From: Pseudoalteromonas piscicida
Lineage (GTDB): Bacteria; Pseudomonadota; Gammaproteobacteria; Enterobacterales; Alteromonadaceae
Assembly: GCF_000238315.3 (NCBI RefSeq)
Contig: NZ_CP011924.1
Coordinates: forward strand, 2,272,501 to 2,336,500
Direction of reading: 5' to 3'
Length of the DNA: 64,000 bases
This document shows, piece after piece, positions 54,614-62,357 of this stretch. The position numbers and the translations under genes were made by a program. The notes under the pieces were generated by a model that ran no database searches, was not told the origin of the DNA, and worked only from the letters and a program-made list of their open reading frames with translations. Each line of letters begins with the position of its first letter. Position 1 is the first letter of the stretch.

Positions 54614-55945
54614 ATGATCAAGAAAACCGCCATCATCATTGCAATATTGGCTGCTATTAGCGGCTGTAAATCGCTGGTTTATAAAGGTAATAAACTTTAC
54701 GAAGCGGGAATGTACCGCCAAGCTGCTGAATATTATTCACAAGCACTCGCGGAAGACCCTGAGGATCTTGAAGCGAAACAAGGTTTAACACTGGCGCGAG
54801 ATAAGCTTATAGATAAAGGACTTATCGATGTGCGTATGCTGCGCTTAGCAAATAACTACACCGCTGCTGCAACTAGGCTAGAAGAAATCGTAGAGAACCA
54901 AGCACAATGGCAAATGAAGCCGACTGGCGCGATGGCAAATACCCAAAGAGAAGAACTAGATTACGCGAGGCAATGGCTACTCGACGAAGCCCGCTCGCTA
55001 TCAAATACGCCCTACCCTGACAAGTTTAAGCTGTTTGAACATAACTATCGCCATCTGATCAGCAATGCGCAATTAGCAAGCGCCATGAGTACCCACTATG
55101 ACACGCTAAGAACGCAAGCGCAGAAAAAGTGTGATGAACTTGCAGGACAGGTCAGCGGGCAGCGCTTCTATTTAAAAAGTTTCACGGAAAAATACTGTTT
55201 AGCGTGGCAAACTTCAAAACGTTTACGTGTAGATAACCAAGATAAAAGTCGTTATTTTGCGATGAACATACGAGATCGTGTCGATATTGGCTTGCGCTTT
55301 GGCAATTCAATCAGAGGACAATATGGCGCATTTATCTCAAGCCTAAATACGGCATTTAATAATAGCCTCTGGTTTGATAGTGATGGCAGTCAACAGCTTT
55401 CATTAGAGCTATATGCAGATGCAGACTATTACCGCACTAGCAATCAATATATTCAGCGTAAGCATTATCAACAGGAAGTTGAACGACCAGACCCTAATAA
55501 CTCAGATAAGACGCACACCGTAGAAGTCACAAGAGAGTTCACTTACCCGGTGACCATCTACGATGAGAAATTTGATATCAACGTTAATTATGAGGCGAGT
55601 TTAGCCCATCGTTATATCAAAGGCAGTGCAAGCGATAGTAAGCATAATAAAACCCGTGCGCATCAGGCTGATTTTGAACAACTTGATATCACCCCACTGT
55701 CTCCAGACTTTCTTAATCTTTCACAGATAACTGAAAAGACCTTTGACGAACTACTCAAAAAATTCTCTCAAGATCTTACGCTAACTTGGAAGCAAAATTA
55801 CTGTGGACAGGCACTTGGCAGCAATAAAGGCGAAAATATTCTACGCTGTGCCAAGCTTGAGCCCGAGCATGACTATATCAACCGTTGGTTTGACCAGCAC
55901 TTTGGGATCAAGTACTCAGAAATGACGACTTTATACGGTATTTGA
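54614..55945 (+). CDS. Lipoprotein with a TPR segment, unknown function
   Basis: The 443-aa product has a lipoprotein signal (MIKKTAIIIAILAAISGC), then a TPR-like helical pair near residues 28-62 (GNKLYEAGMYRQAAEYYSQA). The rest is a long soluble region with an NSDKTHTVEVTREFTYPVTI strand segment and six further cysteines spread along the chain. I do not recognise the family. The ATG at 54614 is chosen for the signal peptide; a weak GGAA lies upstream. It is monocistronic beside an IS and may belong to the accessory region. Confidence 0.65.
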   Translation: MIKKTAIIIAILAAISGCKSLVYKGNKLYEAGMYRQAAEYYSQALAEDPEDLEAKQGLTLARDKLIDKGLIDVRMLRLANNYTAAATRLEEIVENQAQWQMKPTGAMANTQREELDYARQWLLDEARSLSNTPYPDKFKLFEHNYRHLISNAQLASAMSTHYDTLRTQAQKKCDELAGQVSGQRFYLKSFTEKYCLAWQTSKRLRVDNQDKSRYFAMNIRDRVDIGLRFGNSIRGQYGAFISSLNTAFNNSLWFDSDGSQQLSLELYADADYYRTSNQYIQRKHYQQEVERPDPNNSDKTHTVEVTREFTYPVTIYDEKFDINVNYEASLAHRYIKGSASDSKHNKTRAHQADFEQLDITPLSPDFLNLSQITEKTFDELLKKFSQDLTLTWKQNYCGQALGSNKGENILRCAKLEPEHDYINRWFDQHFGIKYSEMTTLYGI

Positions 55946-56028
55946 GGCTCAGAATGAGTTTTGAAACTCGCCAAAAAGCCGAAAAATGATTATATTGTGC
56001 CAACTTTATTTGTATTAGGAATTAAGCT

Positions 56029-56598
56029 ATGCCAAAGGCAAGTGAAATAAAAAAACATGCCGCGATCGAGTATAACGGCCGCGTAATGATTGTTCGTGAC
56101 ATTGAGCGTTCAGTACCACAAGGTCGCGCTGGTGGTAGCCTATACCGTATGCGTATGTACGATGTAGTAGATAACTCTAAAGTAGATGAGACTTTTAAAG
56201 CGGAAGAAATGCTGACACTTGCAGATCTTAACCGCCGCCCTGCAATACTTTCATATGTAGATGGTGATGAGTATGTGTTTATGGATGATGAAGACTACAC
56301 GCCATACCATCTAAATAAAAAGTCTATTGCTGAGCAATTATTGTTTATCGATGAATCAACTAAAGGTTTATCTATCGTCGTGGTTCAGGGCATGCCTGTT
56401 TCTATCGACTTACCTTCAAGCGTAGAGCTTGTGATTGAAGATACCTCTCCTTCAATCAAGGGCGCATCTGCTAGTGCTAGAACAAAGCCTGCGACATTAA
56501 CGACTGGCCTTGTTGTTCAAGTTCCTGAGCATATTTCAAGCGGTGACAAAATTAAGATCAACACTGCTGAATCTAAGTTCATGGGCCGTGCAGAATAA
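56029..56598 (+). CDS. efpL: Elongation factor P-like protein EfpL (YeiP)
   Basis: The 189-aa protein matches EfpL/YeiP, an EF-P paralogue that relieves ribosome stalling at difficult peptide bonds. It has the three beta-barrel domains of EF-P. The loop that reaches the peptidyl-transferase centre is [16 protein letters not shown], with an Arg at its tip and no modifiable Lys, as in Efp[13 protein letters not shown] and [17 protein letters not shown] are family blocks. AGGAA precedes the ATG. A GC-rich hairpin at 56617-56636 follows. Confidence 0.9.
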   Translation: MPKASEIKKHAAIEYNGRVMIVRDIERSVPQGRAGGSLYRMRMYDVVDNSKVDETFKAEEMLTLADLNRRPAILSYVDGDEYVFMDDEDYTPYHLNKKSIAEQLLFIDESTKGLSIVVVQGMPVSIDLPSSVELVIEDTSPSIKGASASARTKPATLTTGLVVQVPEHISSGDKIKINTAESKFMGRAE

Positions 56599-56616
56599 GT
56601 CCATTGCACTTTTGAT

Positions 56617-56636
56617 AGCGAGCCGTTGTGCTCGCT
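56617..56636. terminator. Hairpin after efpL
   Basis: AGCGAGC-CGTTGT-GCTCGCT is a perfect 7-bp stem 18 bp after the efpL stop codon. It lacks a T tract and lies between convergent genes. Confidence 0.5.
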
Positions 56637-56678
56637 AGCGTCTAAAGATCCCCAAACTTTCTTTGCAATAGTGCCATT

Positions 56679-57518
56679 CTATAATTTTGGCCTTACTCTT
56701 AAAAATCGCGCAAAACGCGGTTTACCAAACTTAGTATACCCTTGATATCGATAGGTAATTTGACTACCAATCGGTGGTGGTGATGCGCGCTCTTCGTCGC
56801 TAAACCCCGACCCAACTTTAAACTCCATACCTTGTTCATCTCTCACCAATAGCGATCCCATCATCCCTTGGTACTTTCCCTTACCGGGTAAATGCTTAAT
56901 CACGATAGCTTCGTCATCAAGGTACGGCTTGTATTTTAATACGTTGGTTGTTCTTCCATCTTCGTGTTTGGCATTTTTAGCATGCAAAATAACACCTTCA
57001 CCGCCTCGCTTTAAGACACCATGATAATAGTCGTTTAACTCATCAACTGAGCCAAATGATAGCTGCTTGACGGGTCTAATGTGTGATAACTCAATATGGC
57101 TTAGTAGGCTTAAGTAACGCTCATGGCGCTGAGAGAATATTTCTGTAGAATTTGGTGCGTCAAATACATAATAAGTCACTTGACGCCAGTGTTCGTTATT
57201 AGGGGCGTGGCGCCTTGCAATCGCACTCACAAAAGCGAAGTTATTGTACCCAGCCCACAACTCGCCATCTAACCAAGTATCAGGTAATCCTTGCGTGAAC
57301 CAGTCTGGTGCTTTAATTAAGTGACCGCCACGCGTACGCAGTTGAGAGCCATCCCAAATGGCCCTCACACCATCGAACTTTTCACTAACAAGATAATTAG
57401 AAATATCTTTGTTGCCTTGATATACCGAAGCAAGCTGGATTTTTGTGTCGGTTTCATTTCCATAAAGGAGATTGGAAAAACCTAATAATAGACAGAATAA
57501 GAATGGTAAATATCGCAT
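56679..57518 (-). CDS. Periplasmic minimal ATP-dependent DNA ligase (Lig E)
   Basis: The 279-aa protein has a signal peptide (MRYLPFLFCLLLGFSNLLYG) and the two-domain ATP-ligase core without extra DNA-binding domains. The adenylated Lys is in SEKFDGVRA near residue 47, motif Ia-III in TWLDGELWAG near 82, motif IV in GGEGVILHAK near 173 and motif V in LKYKPYLDDEA near 194. Lig E enzymes are secreted to the periplasm in several proteobacteria and join nicks; a role with incoming or extracellular DNA is proposed. AAGGA precedes the ATG. Confidence 0.88.
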   Translation of the reverse strand: MRYLPFLFCLLLGFSNLLYGNETDTKIQLASVYQGNKDISNYLVSEKFDGVRAIWDGSQLRTRGGHLIKAPDWFTQGLPDTWLDGELWAGYNNFAFVSAIARRHAPNNEHWRQVTYYVFDAPNSTEIFSQRHERYLSLLSHIELSHIRPVKQLSFGSVDELNDYYHGVLKRGGEGVILHAKNAKHEDGRTTNVLKYKPYLDDEAIVIKHLPGKGKYQGMMGSLLVRDEQGMEFKVGSGFSDEERASPPPIGSQITYRYQGYTKFGKPRFARFLRVRPKL

Positions 57519-57685
57519 AGCATAATCCTTTGCAGTGGATATTTAATACCAGCGACTAGGTGCATTGTTTACGTTCACTGATATTAAAAATTAATAAATT
57601 TCATGCTTAAAGATTACACAACAATCGAAGTTTGTAAAATCAAACAAGCTTTGACTAAAAGGCCCCCTCTTTATAGCAATCCGTA

Positions 57686-58339
57686 TTAGCTTTCAGGGCA
57701 AAGCCAGTCAAAAACCGCTTCGAGATCGGTAAATGAATGATCAGCAAGACTTAAATCTTGCTTAGCTGAGTGCATGTTTGGTACAACAACCGTGGTTAAC
57801 CCAGCTTCTTTGGCTGAAGTTAACCCTGTGTAGGTATCTTCTATTGCCACGGCTTCGTGTGGTGCAATGTTTAGCGCAGCAAGCGCCTTGCGATAAGGTT
57901 CTGGATGAGGCTTCGGCTGTTCGACATCGTCTTTACACACAATGACAGAGAATAACTCTAATAGCCGATAGTGTCGTAAAACAGGGAGCGCTTCTGCTTT
58001 GCTACTTCCTGTCACGAGTGCGATTGGACAACGCGTTGAGGTTAATTCAACCACTTGCTTTGCAAAATGCATCAATCTAGGGAGTACTTCCGCAGCAGTT
58101 GCCACAAAGACGACATTTTTTTCATCACATAAATCGCCGGCAGAAGGCGCAAGTTGGTGTCTTTCTTTAAGAATATGCGCGGCTTTAAGCGTTGGTACAC
58201 CCGAAAACTCATCACAAAAATCATGCTCCGTATAAGTAACCTGATACGGGGCTAACACCTTCATCCAACTTTGGTAATGGAGTGCTTCTGAATCAACTAA
58301 TGTACCGTCAAAATCAAATAAAACTGCCTGAAAACGCAT
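57686..58339 (-). CDS. HAD-family phosphatase (beta-phosphoglucomutase-like)
   Basis: The 217-aa protein is a subfamily IA HAD hydrolase with a helical cap. Motif I is FDFDGTLVDSEALHY near residue 8, motif II IALVTGSSK near 108, motif III Lys in CKDDVEQPKPHPEPY near 145 and motif IV AIEDTYTGL near 168. It resembles YqaB/GPH-like sugar-phosphate phosphatases; substrate not deducible. AAGGAG precedes the ATG. It lies 27 bp after the 99-aa gene in the same direction, so they may be co-transcribed. Confidence 0.85.
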   Translation of the reverse strand: MRFQAVLFDFDGTLVDSEALHYQSWMKVLAPYQVTYTEHDFCDEFSGVPTLKAAHILKERHQLAPSAGDLCDEKNVVFVATAAEVLPRLMHFAKQVVELTSTRCPIALVTGSSKAEALPVLRHYRLLELFSVIVCKDDVEQPKPHPEPYRKALAALNIAPHEAVAIEDTYTGLTSAKEAGLTTVVVPNMHSAKQDLSLADHSFTDLEAVFDWLCPES

Positions 58340-58366
58340 TTACACTCCTTAATTTGGTTGTATTAA

Positions 58367-58666
58367 TTAACCGTTGATCCCTGCTGGTGGCTCAGCAGTG
58401 GCTTCTTCACCGCTATCAACTTCAACTAATGTATAGCCTCGTGGCTGTCTTATTACTTTTAGAATTGGTTTATCGAAAGCTGACTTCAGTCTATCTGCAT
58501 CCGCTTGCAACTCTTCCATCGAACGACCAAAAGGTGCAGCACCCGTTTCAGACCAATTCGTTACCTTCCCATTTAAGTTATATTCCACTTCATGGATTTG
58601 ATATAAAGCCGCTTCGTCTTTTGTTGCTTCACAATATATCACTCGATAATTCCAAAAACCTGACAT
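58367..58666 (-). CDS. 99-aa conserved-looking protein of unknown function
   Basis: This small soluble protein starts at the ATG at 58666 (MSGFWNYRVIYCEATKDEAA) because AGGAG precedes it. It contains YQIHEVEYNLNGKVTNWSE and SMEELQADADRLKSAFDKPI, a pattern of strands and a helix, and a short acidic tail. There is no signal or membrane segment. I do not recognise a named family. It precedes the HAD phosphatase gene by 27 bp and probably shares its transcript. Confidence 0.65.
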   Translation of the reverse strand: MSGFWNYRVIYCEATKDEAALYQIHEVEYNLNGKVTNWSETGAAPFGRSMEELQADADRLKSAFDKPILKVIRQPRGYTLVEVDSGEEATAEPPAGING

Positions 58667-58695
58667 ATCCACTCCTAACATAAAAATTTCATTAA

Positions 58696-58718
58696 AAAGC
58701 CCGCTTAATGCGGGCTTT
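58696..58718 (-). terminator. Intrinsic terminator of the TonB receptor gene
   Basis: AAAGCCCGC-N5-GCGGGCTTT is a perfect 9-bp stem, followed on the - strand by TT and AATG. Confidence 0.8.
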
Positions 58719-58749
58719 AGTTACTCTATTATAATCACTGTAGCGTGAA

Positions 58750-61053
58750 TTAGAAGAATTTCACTTTGAATTCAGCACCAATGAAGCGCGCTTCATTTAG
58801 CATACCGGTGTTGTTATTGAAATCTACACCACCGATAACCACTTGCTCGTCAAATAGGTTACGAACAAAGGCTGACACTTCATATTCGTTATCGCCTTCA
58901 GACCACATATAACCAGTACGAAGACCTGTTTCAAACAACGCTTCACCTTCAAATTCTACTGATTTGTATAGGAAGAAGTCTACTTCACTACGGTAAGACA
59001 TATCACCATATACGAAGAACTCGCCGCCTTCTAACTCTTTGGTGTAGCGAAGTGTTGCGTTTGCGATCCACTCAGGTGCGTGAGGTAAGCTGTTACCGTC
59101 CAAAATTGCTCGAGCTTCTGGACCGTTAGCACCCTCAACCATATAGGTTGGATCCGTCACGGTACACTGCGCACAAACCGCTACTGCTAAGTTTTTATCT
59201 TCAAGCTCAGTTTTGTTGTAACTTAGGTTAAAGGTTGCATTTAGCTCATCCGTTAACACCCATTCGGTATCAAGTTCGAAACCATAACCGGTTGTTTTAT
59301 CAGCATTCACTAAGCGGTTGAAGTTTGAGCCGCCACCTACAGCCGTTAGCTGTTGGTCGTCCATCTGATAGTAGAATACCGTCGCGTTTACGCGACCTTG
59401 GCCATCAAGTACGTCTGACTTAATACCAGCTTCAATCGAGTTAGTAGTTTCTGACTTAGCAACAGTCACTTCATCACCGAACAAAATACGGCCTTGAACA
59501 CTTGGAGCACGGAAGCCGTTAGCTACGCGACCAAACAAGTTTACGTCATCAGTTAGCTTGTAAGTGGCACTTAAATCCCAACTTACGTGGCTATCGCTTG
59601 GGTTAGCAGTACCATCAAGTACGTCTGGAGAGCCGTTCCAAGGTGTTGGATTTTTAGTACGCTTGGCGTAAAACTCTTTCTCATCGTCAGAATAACGCAG
59701 ACCAGCAGTTACTTTTAAATCATCAGATACGGTGTAATCAAAAGAACCGAATACCGCCCATGCTGATGTATCTTGATCTTGGTAAGCATAACCATTTTGT
59801 GCACCGTACTGACCAAGGCCAGCATCAAATGCAAATGTATCGAAGCTGTAGCTTTCAATCATAAGATCTTCTTCAAATAAGAAGATACCTACCTGATAGT
59901 TGTAATCGCCTGAGAAGTTGCTAGATAAACGAAGCTCTTGCGTGTACTGATTATGTTCAGGAATAACATCTGCTGTTTCAGAAGCAAATGGAATGATACC
60001 TGGGCCTTGGAAACCAAGGAAGTCAGCACCGTAACCACCGTCAACGTCTGCACGAGAATAGATTTCAGCACTTTCCCAAGCAGTAATTGACGTTACAGTA
60101 TGCTCAGGTAAATCCCACTCAAGTTTTAGACTCAAACCTTGAGTTTCAACCTGTTGCGTCGAACGAGAGGCCGCATCGTGGTATACCACATCGTTGTCAT
60201 ACAATGGGTTAATGTTATTTGTGCCAGCTTCAATTAAATTTGCGCGAAATGCAATTGGGCGACCATCTAAATCACGATAGTGGTAGTTAAGTAGGCCGTT
60301 AAAATCATCGCCTTCATATAGGAATTGAACACGAACGGCTTGCTCGCTGTAACCACCTAGAGAATCTTCTTTCTCGAAGCCTGGCGCTTTTACATCGATA
60401 TAGTCTTCTTGTTCCTGCCACAATGCAGAAATACGCGTTGATACACGGTCAGTTACTGAGCCGCCTACTGCGCCTTCAAAGTCTACCGCGCCGCGGCTAC
60501 CATAAGAAACAGCAGCATAGCCATCAAACTCTTGGCTTGGTCTAACCGTGTCAAATTTAACAAGACCTGCTGGCGTGTTACGACCGAATAGCGTGCCCTG
60601 AGGACCACGTAATACTTCAATACGTGCAATATCGAATACAGGGAAGCCTTTTAGAATAGGGTTTTCTTGAACCACTTCATCAACAACCAAAGATACAGGT
60701 TGAGAAGCATTTAGATCGAAGTCTGTATTACCTAATCCACGTACGTAAAAACGTGGGAAGGTACGACCAAACGAAGATTCTACCGATAAACTTGGGATCT
60801 TCGCATTCATAAAGCGAATGTCCATACCCGCTGAGCTGTAAGCATTCAAGTTATCACCTTGAAGCGCTGAAACAGACACAGGTACTTCCTGCGCGTTTTC
60901 AACACGTTTACGTGCGGTGATTTGAATAACTTCTAGTTGATTTTTTTTGGCTTGCTCTTCTTCAGCAAGTGCAGAAAATGAAGTACCTGCCACAGCAGAG
61001 AACAACGTAGCATTAATAAGGGTAGCTAACGTAGATCTTTTCATTGCTTTCAT
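58750..61053 (-). CDS. TonB-dependent outer-membrane receptor
   Basis: The protein (767 aa from the ATG at 61053) has a signal peptide (cut near SALA/EEE), a probable TonB box (LEVIQITA near residue 37), a plug domain (EVPVSVSALQGDNLNAYSSA; RIEVLRGPQGTLFGRNTPAG near 145) and a 22-strand barrel ending in Phe (EFKVKFF). It imports a ligand such as a siderophore, heme or carbohydrate with TonB energy; the ligand cannot be told, and no Fur box or substrate genes are adjacent. The open frame extends 45 codons upstream of 61053, where the sequence is basic and not signal-like. Confidence 0.9.
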   Translation of the reverse strand: MKAMKRSTLATLINATLFSAVAGTSFSALAEEEQAKKNQLEVIQITARKRVENAQEVPVSVSALQGDNLNAYSSAGMDIRFMNAKIPSLSVESSFGRTFPRFYVRGLGNTDFDLNASQPVSLVVDEVVQENPILKGFPVFDIARIEVLRGPQGTLFGRNTPAGLVKFDTVRPSQEFDGYAAVSYGSRGAVDFEGAVGGSVTDRVSTRISALWQEQEDYIDVKAPGFEKEDSLGGYSEQAVRVQFLYEGDDFNGLLNYHYRDLDGRPIAFRANLIEAGTNNINPLYDNDVVYHDAASRSTQQVETQGLSLKLEWDLPEHTVTSITAWESAEIYSRADVDGGYGADFLGFQGPGIIPFASETADVIPEHNQYTQELRLSSNFSGDYNYQVGIFLFEEDLMIESYSFDTFAFDAGLGQYGAQNGYAYQDQDTSAWAVFGSFDYTVSDDLKVTAGLRYSDDEKEFYAKRTKNPTPWNGSPDVLDGTANPSDSHVSWDLSATYKLTDDVNLFGRVANGFRAPSVQGRILFGDEVTVAKSETTNSIEAGIKSDVLDGQGRVNATVFYYQMDDQQLTAVGGGSNFNRLVNADKTTGYGFELDTEWVLTDELNATFNLSYNKTELEDKNLAVAVCAQCTVTDPTYMVEGANGPEARAILDGNSLPHAPEWIANATLRYTKELEGGEFFVYGDMSYRSEVDFFLYKSVEFEGEALFETGLRTGYMWSEGDNEYEVSAFVRNLFDEQVVIGGVDFNNNTGMLNEARFIGAEFKVKFF

Positions 61054-61609
61054 GTTGGTTTTCGACCTTTTAGTGCACTCTTTGTTCAACGGTTTAAAAT
61101 TTGGGCGCCGTTTCACTTGGCGTGAACGTTCAATTTTTCGCGATTTGAATATAATAACGCGGACCTTACAGTCGAGAGTGCGATACAACTTTGTAAGGCT
61201 GAACGAGACGGCGGTAATTATAGCAGGTAATTTCTACTTTGCTTTATAAACCGAACTAAAAAATCAAATTTTTTGCAACTTTCAGCGACGTTAGCTGACA
61301 GTTTACAACATTTAGCAACAAAAAACACAAAAAAGCGGACAATTGTCCTTTAAACTTAATGGTATATAAGTTCCAAAAAACCATCTTTACCGATAACAGA
61401 ACCATAACACAGTGGTCGAAACTGTGCCGGTTACCTAAACAATACAAATTTGCGCCCAAACAAACGTATTGGCCATATCGGAAACCATGATTGCAATGCC
61501 AATGATATGACACCGGTGTAATGATAAAGTTCAAACAAAATTAAAAAGAGGACATTAGACCGATTAAAGGGAAGTTTTAGCCTTTCTATGCCACTTATAA
61601 ATAAAAGGC
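61054..61609. other. Intergenic region upstream of the TonB receptor
   Basis: No gene is supported; the frame at 61256-61534 lacks a ribosome binding site and has no recognisable protein. It should hold the receptor promoter. A CACAGT/ACTGTG inverted repeat lies near 61411-61429. Confidence 0.5.
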
Positions 61610-62071
61610 TTAAGGTAACTGCATCGATGTGAATTCAGCACGGCCAGTCTGTTCATTGTATTCAATTATAGCTACCGCGGCAGTTGAGAAGATAGGCATT
61701 GTATCCGGACACAAACGGTCTACCAAATAACTAACTATTGGCATATGTGCGACTAAAATCCAGGTTTGGTGTGCTGGATACATAGAGATAAGTGTTTCTA
61801 AATAATCGATAGCTGTGTGTGCTGATCCACTCGGTACTATGTCTGAACAGGTTTCAACAAATTTAGGCGTTTGAAGTGCAAGCACTTGCTCCGCGGTTTG
61901 TTGTGCTCTGACGAAGGGACTCACAAGTGCAGCGTCTATCTCAAAATATTGTTTCAACCATTCACCTACATCCTTGGCTTGTTGTAATCCTTGTTCGGTT
62001 AAATTTCTGCTTGCATCGTCGGCTTGCATGGGTTCAGCTTCACCATGACGCATAATCAAGATAGTCTTCAT
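61610..62071 (-). CDS. sixA: Phosphohistidine phosphatase SixA
   Basis: The 153-aa protein matches SixA (161 aa in E. coli), a histidine-phosphatase-superfamily enzyme that removes phosphate from phosphohistidine, acting on the nitrogen PTS protein NPr and possibly HPt domains. The catalytic RHGEAEP motif is near residue 8, VSPFVRAQQTAE near 51 and the second His in LVAHMPIVSYL near 110. The ATG at 62071 is chosen; a GTG four codons upstream is an alternative. The window's several HPt-containing kinases could be targets, but this is speculative. Confidence 0.88.
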   Translation of the reverse strand: MKTILIMRHGEAEPMQADDASRNLTEQGLQQAKDVGEWLKQYFEIDAALVSPFVRAQQTAEQVLALQTPKFVETCSDIVPSGSAHTAIDYLETLISMYPAHQTWILVAHMPIVSYLVDRLCPDTMPIFSTAAVAIIEYNEQTGRAEFTSMQLP

Positions 62072-62357
62072 ACTGTTCAGCACCTTCTGTTTATATCACC
62101 CTACATATATGCGGACTTATGCATGATGAGATCCACGTTTAACCTATTGTCGTTAATGGCCTTTCCCTTCTGCGCCACTCACACCCGGGATCTTATGCTT
62201 GCTGACTACTCATATATGCAGCTTGGCATTATTTTCTTCTAAACCGGTAGCTATCTCACTGGTTTGTTCGCTATATTAAAACAAATGAAGGATTAACATG
62301 AAATGAAATTCTAATTACCTTCAGTTATCTTTTAACTAATTTATCGGCAGCAGCATA

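Noticed and set aside
61256..61534. 92-codon frame on the - strand
   Set aside because: It has no ribosome binding site, odd composition (many His, Tyr, Cys) and no recognisable family; the region is more likely the promoter area of the TonB receptor.
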